A DNA stretch of 35,071 nt from Gammaproteobacteria bacterium (GTDB lineage: Bacteria; Pseudomonadota; Gammaproteobacteria; Pseudomonadales; Pseudohongiellaceae): assembly GCA_024644515.1 (NCBI GenBank), contig JAHEHN010000031.1, forward strand, positions 1 to 35,071, given 5' to 3'. Under the pieces are notes generated by a model, which saw nothing but the letters and a program-made list of their open reading frames with translations, was not told where the DNA came from and made no database searches. The position numbers and the translations under genes were made by a program. Positions 26,022-34,778 of the stretch are shown one piece after another (within the stretch, counting starts at the first letter, position 1; the number at the start of each line of letters is the position of its first letter).

Positions 26022-26933
26022 TTGATTAGGCAACGAACTTTAAAGAACGCAATAAAAGCGACCGGTGTAGGCTTACATACCGGTCAGAAAGTCTACCTGA
26101 CTTTGAGGCCAGCACCAGTCGATACCGGGATAGTATTTACCCGAGTTGACCTTGACCCCGCCGTTCAGATACCAGCTCTGGCAGAAAACGTAGGTGATAC
26201 CACCTTGTCATCTACGTTAATGAAAGGAGATGTCCGGATTTCCACCGTCGAGCATCTCATGTCTGCCATGTCAGGCCTGGGTATAGATAATGCTTTTGTC
26301 GATGTCAGCGCTTCTGAAGTTCCAATCATGGATGGCAGTGCCGGTCCCTTCGTATTCCTGATCCAGTCTGCCGGTATTGAAGAGCAGAATGCTCCCAAGA
26401 AATATTTCCGTATCACCAAGGAAATCACCGTTGAGCAGGGTGACAAAAAAGTCAGTCTGAAACCCTTTAATGGCTTCAAGGTTGGTTATACCCTTTTGTA
26501 TGATCATCCGGTACATCGCAAATTCACCAAGGCAGCATCAGTAGATTTTTCCAGTACCTCTTTTGTGAAAGAAGTCAGCAGAGCCCGTACATTCGGATTT
26601 ATGCATGAATTCGAAGAATTACGTAACCGCAATCTGGCTCTGGGAGCAAGCATGGATAATGCTATTGCTGTAGGGGATTACCGTGTGCTCAACGAAGACG
26701 GCCTGCGTTATGAAGACGAGTTTGTAAAACACAAGATTCTGGACTCCATTGGCGACCTTTATCTGCTGGGAAAAACCCTGATTGGCGAGTTTCAGGGATA
26801 TAAATCCGGCCATGCCCTGAATAATGCCTTGCTCAGAAAGCTCATCACCGCAGAAGACTGCTGGGAGATCGTCACTTTTGATGATGAAGATGATGCGCCA
26901 ATTTCCTATCTGAGACCTGTTTTTTCCGCTTAG
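26022..26933 (+). CDS. lpxC: UDP-3-O-acyl-N-acetylglucosamine deacetylase LpxC
   Basis: A 303-aa zinc enzyme (E. coli 305) catalysing the committed step of lipid A synthesis. The zinc ligands are His78 (in STVEHLMSA, with Glu77 as base), His237 and Asp241 (in [10 protein letters not shown]); His264 is in GHALNNAL. The opening [21 protein letters not shown] aligns from residue one with E. coli MIKQRTLK, so the start codon is TTG at 26022, with only a weak GAGAG-type binding site. It is the last gene of the dcw series and, as in E. coli, separated from ftsZ by a gap. Confidence 0.97.
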   Translation: MIRQRTLKNAIKATGVGLHTGQKVYLTLRPAPVDTGIVFTRVDLDPAVQIPALAENVGDTTLSSTLMKGDVRISTVEHLMSAMSGLGIDNAFVDVSASEVPIMDGSAGPFVFLIQSAGIEEQNAPKKYFRITKEITVEQGDKKVSLKPFNGFKVGYTLLYDHPVHRKFTKAASVDFSSTSFVKEVSRARTFGFMHEFEELRNRNLALGASMDNAIAVGDYRVLNEDGLRYEDEFVKHKILDSIGDLYLLGKTLIGEFQGYKSGHALNNALLRKLITAEDCWEIVTFDDEDDAPISYLRPVFSA

Positions 26934-27019
26934 ATATGGTCTAATCCGTCCCTGAATTAATACTCAAGCTGCTTCTATCGATGCCAGTAATGTTCTGGAT
27001 GCAATACGTGGAATTCCCT

Positions 27020-27037
27020 AGGCGGTTATAACCACCT
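27020..27037 (+). promoter_or_regulatory. 18-bp near-perfect palindrome upstream of the M23 gene
   Basis: AGGCGGTTATAACCACCT has one mismatched pair (G-U if in RNA). A TATAGT hexamer follows at 27044-27049, so the palindrome covers the place of a -35 element, an arrangement typical of an operator. No known regulator consensus was recognised. Confidence 0.35.
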
Positions 27038-27070
27038 GATATTTATAGTAATTATCCATATTAACCAAAT

Positions 27071-28000
27071 ATGAAAATAATCATTGTCGATCAAAAGCAT
27101 GGTGAGACCAAGTCACTGGTCCTGAAAGGATGGGCCCGAGTTGCCTTATCCGTTTGCATGCTTGGTGTTCCGGTTTTGCTCGGCTACTACGGCTTCCATT
27201 TATCTGCCCTGCGTAATGCCGACTTCTACAAGGATGAAGCAACCCAGTCCTGGATGGATGACCTGAAATCCCAGAAAGCCGAAATTGACCAGATACGACA
27301 GGAAACTCTGGCGCAACTGGAAGCATTAACCTTGAGAATGGCCAACCTGCAGGCCAGGTTATTGCGTCTTGATGCCCTGGGGCAGCGTCTTACCGATATT
27401 TCAAATATCGATGATGGGGAATTTGATTTCACCCAGGCACCTGCTGTAGGTGGTCCTGCCGATGAGACTTCGGTGTCTGTTGAAGTCCCTGATTTTTTGA
27501 GTAATCTGAATGAGTTAACCCGGGAAATTGAGGATAAGCAGCAACAGCTTGAGCTGCTTGACTCCATTCTTTCCGAGCAACTGATTCAGTCCAATACCTA
27601 CTTGTCTGGCCGTCCCATAAGCAAAGGCTGGATTTCCTCACCCTATGGCCGACGTATCGATCCTTTTACAGGAAAACAGGCCTGGCACCAGGGGATTGAT
27701 TTTGCTACTGGCCGCACTGGCGTTAATGTACAGGCTGTAGCCTCCGGTGTTGTTACTTATTCCGGTGAAAAGCAGGGTTATGGCAATATGGTCAAGATTA
27801 ACCATGGTAATGGTTATGAAACCCTTTATGCCCATGATGAAAAACTGCTGGTTCAACCCGGTGACATTGTCAAGAAAGGGCAGGTTATTGCCCTGTCCGG
27901 TAATTCAGGCCGCTCTACCGGCCCCCATGTCCATTTTGAAGTCCATAAAAATGGTCGTGTTGTTGATCCAGCCTCCTACGTTCACCGCACCAGCCGCTAA
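27071..28000 (+). CDS. membrane-anchored M23 (LytM-type) peptidase
   Basis: A 309-aa protein: basic N-terminus, one membrane span (~24-43), periplasmic coiled coil (~55-115 and 140-175), then an M23 domain (~187-304). The zinc set is complete: His206 and Asp210 (HQGID) and His286/His288 (GPHVHFEV). It is therefore likely an active endopeptidase cutting peptidoglycan crosslinks, not a degenerate EnvC/NlpD-type activator. PYGRRIDPFTG and SGNSGRSTGPHVHFE are typical of the subgroup. It lies between lpxC and secA, the place of secM in enterobacteria; an M23 gene in this gap is, to my knowledge, common in Pseudomonas relatives. No ribosome binding site is evident before ATG 27071. Confidence 0.92.
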   Translation: MKIIIVDQKHGETKSLVLKGWARVALSVCMLGVPVLLGYYGFHLSALRNADFYKDEATQSWMDDLKSQKAEIDQIRQETLAQLEALTLRMANLQARLLRLDALGQRLTDISNIDDGEFDFTQAPAVGGPADETSVSVEVPDFLSNLNELTREIEDKQQQLELLDSILSEQLIQSNTYLSGRPISKGWISSPYGRRIDPFTGKQAWHQGIDFATGRTGVNVQAVASGVVTYSGEKQGYGNMVKINHGNGYETLYAHDEKLLVQPGDIVKKGQVIALSGNSGRSTGPHVHFEVHKNGRVVDPASYVHRTSR

Positions 28001-28029
28001 TCCTACCGAATAATTCTGTTTCCTTTGGC

Positions 28030-28084
28030 ACCCGCATATACCGGGTAAGGCCATTGGAGTGGTTGGGTATATTAAATACCCGGT
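28030..28084 (+). promoter_or_regulatory. mutually exclusive hairpins ahead of secA
   Basis: Two small stems, ACCCG (28030-28034) with CGGGT (28042-28046) and GGGTAT (28065-28070) with ATACCC (28076-28081), compete with one longer stem, ACCGGGTA (28040-28047) with TACCCGGT (28077-28084). The long stem ends 30 bases before the secA ATG. The pairings are exact, but any regulatory role is inference. Confidence 0.35.
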
Positions 28085-28114
28085 TTCTGAACACACTATC
28101 TAAGATTTCGACCT

Positions 28115-30877
28115 ATGCTCACTAAAATTTTTGGAAGTAAAAACCAGAGAGAAATTAAAAAACTGTCAAAAGTGGTTGATCGTATTAATGCCTTTGAAAG
28201 CGATATACAGGCATTATCTGATGAGGCGCTAAAGGCTAAAACCATCGAATTCAGAGAGCGTTTTGAACAGGGTGAAGCTCTGGAAAAAATGCTTCCTGAA
28301 GCCTTTGCCGTAGTTCGGGAAGCCGGTGTGCGGGCCATGGGCATGCGTCATTTTGATGTGCAGATGATCGGCGGCATGGTGCTGTTTAGTGGCAAGATTG
28401 CCGAGATGCGCACTGGTGAAGGTAAAACCCTGGTTGCAACCTTGCCAGCTTACCTGGCTGGATTAACCGGGCGCGGTGTACATCTGGTGACAGTCAATGA
28501 ATACCTGGCCCGTCGTGATGCTGGCTGGATGCAGCCACTGTATGAGTTCCTCGGACTGACTGTGGGTGTGGTCGTGCCGAATCAGTCTCCCGAGGAGAAA
28601 CGCGAAGCTTATTTGGCTGATATTACTTATGGCACCAATAATGAATTTGGTTTTGATTACCTGCGCGACAACATGGCGTTTAGGCTGGAGGACAGATTTC
28701 AGCGTCCACTATCCTATGCCATTATTGATGAAGTCGATTCAATTCTTATTGATGAAGCCAGAACACCACTGATTATTTCCGGTGCGGTTGAGAATTCGTC
28801 CAAGCGCTATCTGGAGATCAATGCGCTGGTACCTTTGTTGAAACAAGTCGAAAAGGTGCCTGAAAAATCCATGATTGAGCGACGCATGGAAGATGATACT
28901 CCCCTTGATGGTGATTTCATCGTCGATGAAAAGAGCCGACAGGTTGAGTTAACCGACCCTGGTCATGAAAAAGTTGAAGACCTGATGGTGAGCAGAGGCT
29001 TGCTGGAAGAAGGGGAGAACCTGTATTCGGCTACCAATCTGACGCTTTTGCATCAGCTTCAGTCAGCCTTAAGAGCCAATTATCTTTTCCATAAGGAAGT
29101 TGAGTACATCGTTCAGGATCAACAGATAGTCCTGATCGACGAACATACCGGTCGAACCATGCCCGGAAGAAGACTATCAGAGGGATTACACCAGGCAATC
29201 GAGGCCAAGGAAGGAGTGCCTATTCAGAATGAAAGCCAGACATTGGCTTCCACGACATTCCAGAATTATTTCCGTCTCTATGAAAAACTTTCCGGTATGA
29301 CAGGAACAGCTGATACGGAAGCCTTTGAATTTCATCAGATTTATGGCCTGGATGTTGTTGTGATTCCTACCAATAAACCGATGATTCGTGATGATTCTAA
29401 TGACCTGATTTATCTCACTACTGGCGAAAAACACAAAGCCATAGTTGAGGACATTATCGAATTTCGTGACAAGGGAGCGCCAATTCTTGTAGGTACAGCC
29501 AGTATCGAGACCAGTGAAATATTGTCCAAGTTCCTTAACAAGGAAAAGATACAGCACGCTGTTCTTAACGCCAAATACCATGAAAAAGAAGCACAAATAA
29601 TTGCTGAAGCAGGACGCCCTGGCACGGTTACCATCGCCACCAATATGGCTGGCCGTGGTACTGACATCGTTTTGGGTGGCCGCTGGGAATCAGAGGTAGC
29701 TGCACTGGCCGATGCAACACCTGAGCAGGTCGAGAAAATCAAAGCTGACTGGCAAAAGCGACATGACCAGGTAATAGAAGCCGGTGGTCTGCATATTATT
29801 GGTACCGAACGACATGAATCACGCCGTATTGATAACCAGTTGCGTGGCCGTGCGGGGCGTCAGGGTGACCCCGGTTACTCACGTTTCTATCTGTCTCTTG
29901 AAGATAACCTGATGAGGATATTTGCCTCAGACAAGGTTGGTGCCCTGATGCGCCGACTTGGTATGGGTGAAGGGGAAGCTATCGAGCACAAGATGGTGAC
30001 CAACTCCATTGAAAAAGCCCAGCGCAAGGTTGAAGGGAGAAACTTTGATATTCGCAAGCAGCTGCTGGAATACGATGATGTAGCCAATGATCAGCGCCAG
30101 ATTGTTTACCAGCGCCGTAATGAATTGATGGAAATCGATGACATCAGTAATGTCATTGAAACCATGCGTGAAGGCGTGGTCCAGGAACACATCAGTTTGT
30201 ATATTCCACCGCAAAGCCTGGAAGAACAGTGGGATGTTGCGGGTCTCGAGCAATCACTGGAAGGCGAGTTTGGCGTCAAGCTGCCTGTCCAGCAATGGCT
30301 GGATGATGATAATACCCTGTATGAAGAGTCCCTGCGTGCCCGTATCCTGGAAGAAATTGTCAAAAGCTACAACGACAAATGTGCTTTGGTTGGCGAAAAT
30401 ATGCGTGTGTTTGAAAAGCAGATTACCCTGCAGATTCTCGATACGCTTTGGAAAGAGCATCTAAGTCAAATGGACAGCCTGAGACAGGGTATTGGACTGC
30501 GCGGTTATGGTGGTAAAAATCCAAAACAGGAATACAAACGTGAAGCCTATGCCTTGTTTGAGGAACTGCTGAATAATTTGCAGCATGAAGTGGTCAAGTT
30601 TCTCAGTCTGGTGCAGATCAAGCAGGATGAATCTGCTGATGCCATTGAGCGCAAGCGTATCCAGGAACAGCAAAAGGAAAGGACTAATCTTGTGCATCAG
30701 AATGCAACAGCACTAGCCGCAGGTAGTGCTGATAATGCAGAGGGTGCGAACGGGCAGCCAGCAGAGCCTCAGCAGCAAACGCCCTACACTCGCGAAGCTC
30801 AGAAAGTGGGTCGTAATGAACCCTGTCCCTGTGGGTCAGGGAAAAAATTCAAGCAATGCCATGGCAAACTGAGCTAG
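28115..30877 (+). CDS. secA: preprotein translocase ATPase SecA
   Basis: A 920-aa motor of the Sec pathway (E. coli 901). The order is classic: Walker A MRTGEGKT (98-105), [22 protein letters not shown], preprotein-crosslinking region, [13 protein letters not shown] and [13 protein letters not shown] in the second ATPase half, helical wing and scaffold. The C-terminal zinc finger [19 protein letters not shown] has Cys904, Cys906, Cys915 and His916, which binds SecB and lipids. A Q/E-rich linker (~850-890) precedes it. No secM-like arrest gene lies upstream; the preceding gene is the M23 peptidase, 114 bp away. Confidence 0.98.
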   Translation: MLTKIFGSKNQREIKKLSKVVDRINAFESDIQALSDEALKAKTIEFRERFEQGEALEKMLPEAFAVVREAGVRAMGMRHFDVQMIGGMVLFSGKIAEMRTGEGKTLVATLPAYLAGLTGRGVHLVTVNEYLARRDAGWMQPLYEFLGLTVGVVVPNQSPEEKREAYLADITYGTNNEFGFDYLRDNMAFRLEDRFQRPLSYAIIDEVDSILIDEARTPLIISGAVENSSKRYLEINALVPLLKQVEKVPEKSMIERRMEDDTPLDGDFIVDEKSRQVELTDPGHEKVEDLMVSRGLLEEGENLYSATNLTLLHQLQSALRANYLFHKEVEYIVQDQQIVLIDEHTGRTMPGRRLSEGLHQAIEAKEGVPIQNESQTLASTTFQNYFRLYEKLSGMTGTADTEAFEFHQIYGLDVVVIPTNKPMIRDDSNDLIYLTTGEKHKAIVEDIIEFRDKGAPILVGTASIETSEILSKFLNKEKIQHAVLNAKYHEKEAQIIAEAGRPGTVTIATNMAGRGTDIVLGGRWESEVAALADATPEQVEKIKADWQKRHDQVIEAGGLHIIGTERHESRRIDNQLRGRAGRQGDPGYSRFYLSLEDNLMRIFASDKVGALMRRLGMGEGEAIEHKMVTNSIEKAQRKVEGRNFDIRKQLLEYDDVANDQRQIVYQRRNELMEIDDISNVIETMREGVVQEHISLYIPPQSLEEQWDVAGLEQSLEGEFGVKLPVQQWLDDDNTLYEESLRARILEEIVKSYNDKCALVGENMRVFEKQITLQILDTLWKEHLSQMDSLRQGIGLRGYGGKNPKQEYKREAYALFEELLNNLQHEVVKFLSLVQIKQDESADAIERKRIQEQQKERTNLVHQNATALAAGSADNAEGANGQPAEPQQQTPYTREAQKVGRNEPCPCGSGKKFKQCHGKLS

Positions 30878-30959
30878 TAGTATTTACGTAGCAGTCAGCA
30901 ATAAGCAGGTTTGAAAGCGTTGCAATGCTGGCAAGATGTGAAAGATCAGGGAAAATAGT

Positions 30960-32165
30960 ATGGCCGTCGGAAAAGGTGATTTAGGTGTTCTACATCCGGT
31001 ACCGGGGATTACCATGGCGGCGGTATCGGCCGGCATCAAGAAACTCGGTCGGCTGGACTGTGTGGTATTTTCTCTGGGTGATTCAGCTTCTGTTGCCGGG
31101 TCATTTACCCGCAACGCATTTTGTGCCGCACCGGTTAACCTTTGCCGGCAGCATCTCGCCATTACTTCCCCACATTATTTTGTTATCAATACCGGAAACG
31201 CCAATGCAGGTACCGGCAATGCCGGTATGGAAAATGCGCGCAGGGTATGTCTTGAAGTAGCTGAACTGAAATCCCTGCCAATTAATTCCATCCTGCCATT
31301 TTCTACTGGCGTGATAGGTGAGCAGCTTCCCGTTGAAAAAATCACCGATGTTCTACCCGAGGCACTTGCACAGTTACAGGAAGACAATTGGACTGACTGT
31401 GCCAAGGGCATAATGACTACGGATACCCGACCCAAGGCGGCCTCGGTCCAAATTGAAATAAACGGCAAGACAGTGACGATTACCGGCATCGCAAAAGGCG
31501 CCGGAATGATCAAACCCAATATGGCTACCATGCTGGCCTTTGTCTTCACCGACGCCAAAATAGAAAGCCAACAGTTACAGGCGATGCTGGATATTGTGGT
31601 AAACAAGTCCTTTAACCGCATTACGGTCGACAGTGATACGTCTACCAATGATAGTTGTATGCTGGTGGCATCCGGAGCAAGCGAAGTTTATATTGATGAG
31701 AATAATGCTGAATTTATGGCTGCCCTTAATACTGTTTTTGTTGGCCTGGCTCATGGTCTGGTCAGGGATGCTGAAGGCGCAACAAAGTTTGTCACTATAA
31801 GCGTAGAGGGTGGTGCTAACCAGGAAGAATGTTTGCGGTTAGCTTATACGGTTGCTGAATCACCATTGGTAAAAACAGCTTTATTTGCATCGGATCCAAA
31901 CTGGGGAAGAATTCTTGCCGCGACAGGGCGTGCGGGAATTGAGGCGCTGGATATAGGAAAAGTCGCTATTTATCTTGATGATGTCTGTATTGTGCAGGAT
32001 GGTGCTGTCGCTGCCAGCTATACAGAGGCAGCAGGGCAAGAGGTGATGGAGCAAGAAGAAATTACTATACGCATCACTCTGGGCAGGGGAAGTTATTCTG
32101 AAACTGTCTGGACCAGTGATCTTTCCCATGAATATGTCACAATAAATGCCGAATACCGGACCTGA
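30960..32165 (+). CDS. argJ: bifunctional ornithine acetyltransferase/N-acetylglutamate synthase ArgJ
   Basis: A 401-aa arginine biosynthesis enzyme that recycles the acetyl group from N-acetylornithine to glutamate. ArgJ is made as one chain that cuts itself before a Thr nucleophile, here Thr190 in KGAGMIKPNMATMLAF. Other marks are VINTGNANAGTGNAGM, DSDTSTNDSCM, and SDPNWGRILAATGRAG. The ATG at 30960 has CAGGGA upstream. It follows secA after 82 bp and is followed closely by mutT, an order shared with Pseudomonas relatives. Confidence 0.97.
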   Translation: MAVGKGDLGVLHPVPGITMAAVSAGIKKLGRLDCVVFSLGDSASVAGSFTRNAFCAAPVNLCRQHLAITSPHYFVINTGNANAGTGNAGMENARRVCLEVAELKSLPINSILPFSTGVIGEQLPVEKITDVLPEALAQLQEDNWTDCAKGIMTTDTRPKAASVQIEINGKTVTITGIAKGAGMIKPNMATMLAFVFTDAKIESQQLQAMLDIVVNKSFNRITVDSDTSTNDSCMLVASGASEVYIDENNAEFMAALNTVFVGLAHGLVRDAEGATKFVTISVEGGANQEECLRLAYTVAESPLVKTALFASDPNWGRILAATGRAGIEALDIGKVAIYLDDVCIVQDGAVAASYTEAAGQEVMEQEEITIRITLGRGSYSETVWTSDLSHEYVTINAEYRT

Positions 32166-32181
32166 AGTAAACCAAAACGAA

Positions 32182-32595
32182 ATGGCTAACGAAAAAACCA
32201 ACAGTGTTGTTCATGTGGCGGTTGGTGTTGTGGTAAATCAGGAAAGGCAAATTCTCATCGCACGTCGACATGAAACCCAGCATCAGGGCGGATTATGGGA
32301 GTTTCCCGGTGGCAAGGTCGGTTTCGGTGAAACAGTACTGCAAGCGCTGAAACGTGAATTGCAGGAAGAAGTTAATATCAGCATCAGGGAATGTGCCGGG
32401 TTACTTAAAATATCCCATGATTACGGGGATAAACAGGTGTTATTGGATGTTTGTTATGTGAATGTTTTTTCCGGTACGGCTATCGGAAGAGAAGGTCAGC
32501 CGGTCAAATGGATAGACGTTAATGATCTGGACAAACATGAATTCCCCGCAGCAAATCAGGCAATATTAAGCGCCGTTAAAACTCTCCTTCAGTAG
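32182..32595 (+). CDS. mutT: MutT-type Nudix hydrolase (8-oxo-dGTP diphosphatase)
   Basis: A 137-aa protein if started at ATG 32182; the frame is open from ATG 32146, inside argJ, which would add 12 residues without family similarity. The Nudix box runs [20 protein letters not shown] and then VNI: G-x5-E-x7-R-E-L-x-E-E is intact, but the usual Gly near the end is Asn. [13 protein letters not shown] and ANQAIL are typical of MutT. It cleans oxidised guanine nucleotides from the pool. Its 3' end overlaps the convergent yacG by 20 bp. It stands alone, without the fused thiamine-phosphate synthase seen in some relatives. Confidence 0.9.
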   Translation: MANEKTNSVVHVAVGVVVNQERQILIARRHETQHQGGLWEFPGGKVGFGETVLQALKRELQEEVNISIRECAGLLKISHDYGDKQVLLDVCYVNVFSGTAIGREGQPVKWIDVNDLDKHEFPAANQAILSAVKTLLQ

Positions 32596-32806
32596 GGTTC
32601 CTGAATTCAAGATCATCCAGATTGAAATCCTCCGGTCCCTCTTTGACAGGGATAACATGACGCTCATTGGCCCACTCACCAAAATCTATAAGCTGACACT
32701 TTTTCGAACAAAAGGGACGGAAAATGCTTTCTTCCTGCCATTTAACAATTTTCTGGCAGGTTGGGCAGTTTACAGTTTTAACGCCGGTTTGATTATTGTC
32801 AGTCAT
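32576..32806 (-). CDS. yacG: DNA gyrase inhibitor YacG (zinc-binding)
   Basis: A 76-aa protein with the four-Cys zinc knuckle NCPTCQK followed by [17 protein letters not shown], the YacG signature. YacG binds GyrB and inhibits gyrase in E. coli. It converges on mutT and their 3' ends overlap by 20 bp, so no terminator can lie between them. The C-terminal tail is acidic ([15 protein letters not shown]), as in the family. Confidence 0.93.
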   Translation of the reverse strand: MTDNNQTGVKTVNCPTCQKIVKWQEESIFRPFCSKKCQLIDFGEWANERHVIPVKEGPEDFNLDDLEFRNPTEGEF

Positions 32807-32836
32807 TATTGGTTATCTTTGTTTATTCGTTAGCTT

Positions 32837-34708
32837 TTATTGTCTGGCTAAAAAGCCTGTTACATCTTGTCGCATTTCGTAAAGTACAGCGAGTTTCGAT
32901 GCGCGTGTACCACTTCGAATATTATTATAGGATTTAATCCTGTCAATTCCCAAATCAATGGTAGTCAATGCTTCTTGATAACGACCGCTGTTTATTAATT
33001 GCAGGCTTAAGTTAAAGAGTGCGCCTGGATCCCCGCTATTGTTATAAGACGCTTGAAGTAAAGCGATGCCCTGTTCAGTTTCCGAGTTGTATAATTTCAA
33101 TCTGGCCAATTCAAATTCGTACAGGCCACGGAACAGATTATTTGAGTTGGTCATAATACTGGAAATGATGGTGGAGAGAAGTTCCGAAGAATATATATTA
33201 CAGGTGTTCGTAGTGGTTAAAGTCACCAGTTGCTGTAAAGGTGATAAAAAATCACGATTTTCATTACTAATCAGTGTAAGAGACTGAACAATAGTTTCAT
33301 CATCAGGTCGTGGTATGAAAGAAGTAGAACAACTCAGGACCATTCGATTGAGTAACAGCCGGTAATTGGATTTATCACGGTTAAATGCCTGTTCATAAAG
33401 CAGTGCTGCCTGCAGCTGGCCATCAAGGTCTCTTTGAGCAAGATTCATGGCATAAAATTCGGTATTACGAGAAGTGTCAGGGTCTGCGACATACCAGCTT
33501 TCAGATAGCCTTAGAGGATCCTGCCATAAACTACTAATACTATAAGTCTTGAATATCAATAATAGGGAATAAAGCAGGCAGATTGTCATTTTTAGTTGTG
33601 AATATAATAACTGTCGCGGCACAAGAACAAACATGCAATAGAGAGCTGCAAAAATAAAGCCCAGAAATGCCAGGTAATTACGATGGTTGAAGAATAGTTC
33701 CAGCGCCAAAACACTGGATTCAATAATATGACCTGCGAAAAACCATAATAAAGCGAAAAGAAAGATGCGCTGTTTGCAGATTCCTGAGGCGGAAACCAGG
33801 AACAGAGTCAGCCAGGCGAATGTTGAAAGCAGCGTTGAAATCGGACTAAGAAAACCCGTGGAAACATTAATGTCATGAAAAAGACTGGTACCTGATGTTG
33901 AGGGAAATACGATGATGGCGATGTACTGCCACAAAATCCTGCTTTGCGTCATCAGCCGGTCCAGCATGGAATAGTCATAGTAAGTAGCGAAATCCGCCTG
34001 CAGTTTAGACATAAAAATCAGCGGTAGAAGCAGTATCAGTAGGACAGGAAACCAAAGCACCACATAGCGCCAAACCTTGAATTTACGCTGGTCAGGCAAG
34101 TGAACTTTTTTTAACAAGGTATATTCCAGGGCCAACAGATAGAAAAAGAGAGAAGGGGTATTTTCCTTACTCAATAATGCCAGTAGGCCGCTACTGCCAA
34201 TGACGATTGTCATTAAGGCGAGTTGCTTGTTCTGATTTTTTTCAGTTAAGGAGAGTCTGATATGCAGGTACATGAATACTCCTAGCAATATGAAAAAATT
34301 CGAAAGCAGAGCCATACGTTGGACCGTATACAGTATTACGGTTGAATGGACAGGATGAAGCGCCCAGATCAGGCTGGTGAATAGCGCAATTTTCCAGGCA
34401 TCAGATTCCTCAAGCTTCATGACTTTGGTCAGCTGCAGGCAGATCAGGTAAACCAGTGAGGCATTGAGGCCATGAATGATCAGATTAACCGATTTAAAAG
34501 CGGCAGGGCTATCCGGCCAGGAATCTGCCTGAAGTGCGAAACTGAATAGTGAAACCGGCCGGCCAGTGGGGCCGGCATTGCCGCCAAGAACGAATTCCCA
34601 AAATCCGGGTGAGAATACTGATTCTCCCCGTATATGGGCCAATGCATCAAGATTCTGAAAGTCGCCAAAAAGAAACAGGCTATTGAGGGCGTGTGCAAAA
34701 CATAACAA
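32837..34708 (-). CDS. GT-C-fold membrane glycosyltransferase-like protein with C-terminal TPRs; 5' end doubtful
   Basis: At least 623 aa. The N-terminal ~400 residues hold ten or so membrane spans with GT-C features: an acidic first periplasmic loop (FGDFQNLDALAHI), GRPVSLFSFALQ, NLIIHGLNASLVYLI, and ALHPVHSTVILYTVQRMALLS, as in the TMTC/O-mannosyltransferase-like bacterial family. The last ~200 residues are TPR-like (GALFNLSLQLINSGRYQEALTTI). Likely an envelope or exopolysaccharide/protein glycosyltransferase; substrate unknown. The start is a problem. The frame continues upstream to a stop at 34781-34783 with no ATG, passing through SVKKLFPSRPLCIGIILSAS, clearly part of the first membrane helix. 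TTG 34708 would cut that helix. An ATG at 34779 in another frame reaches this frame only through a -1 shift at an A6 run. The putative IS end lies at the same place, so the true 5' end may be lost. Confidence 0.7.
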   Translation of the reverse strand: MLCFAHALNSLFLFGDFQNLDALAHIRGESVFSPGFWEFVLGGNAGPTGRPVSLFSFALQADSWPDSPAAFKSVNLIIHGLNASLVYLICLQLTKVMKLEESDAWKIALFTSLIWALHPVHSTVILYTVQRMALLSNFFILLGVFMYLHIRLSLTEKNQNKQLALMTIVIGSSGLLALLSKENTPSLFFYLLALEYTLLKKVHLPDQRKFKVWRYVVLWFPVLLILLLPLIFMSKLQADFATYYDYSMLDRLMTQSRILWQYIAIIVFPSTSGTSLFHDINVSTGFLSPISTLLSTFAWLTLFLVSASGICKQRIFLFALLWFFAGHIIESSVLALELFFNHRNYLAFLGFIFAALYCMFVLVPRQLLYSQLKMTICLLYSLLLIFKTYSISSLWQDPLRLSESWYVADPDTSRNTEFYAMNLAQRDLDGQLQAALLYEQAFNRDKSNYRLLLNRMVLSCSTSFIPRPDDETIVQSLTLISNENRDFLSPLQQLVTLTTTNTCNIYSSELLSTIISSIMTNSNNLFRGLYEFELARLKLYNSETEQGIALLQASYNNSGDPGALFNLSLQLINSGRYQEALTTIDLGIDRIKSYNNIRSGTRASKLAVLYEMRQDVTGFLARQ

Positions 34709-34756
34709 CGATGCCGAAAGGATAATGCCAATACAAAGCGGGCGGCTGGGAAAAAG

Positions 34757-34762
34757 TTTTTT
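34757..34762 (-). other. A6 run in A AAA AAC slippery phase
   Basis: On the minus strand, reading from ATG 34779, the codons TCA AAA AAC form the heptamer A AAA AAC in the correct phase for -1 slippage. A -1 shift, or one extra A, would join the ATG to the GT-C frame. No downstream pseudoknot was examined. Confidence 0.4.
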
Positions 34763-34778
34763 GACAGAATTATAGACA

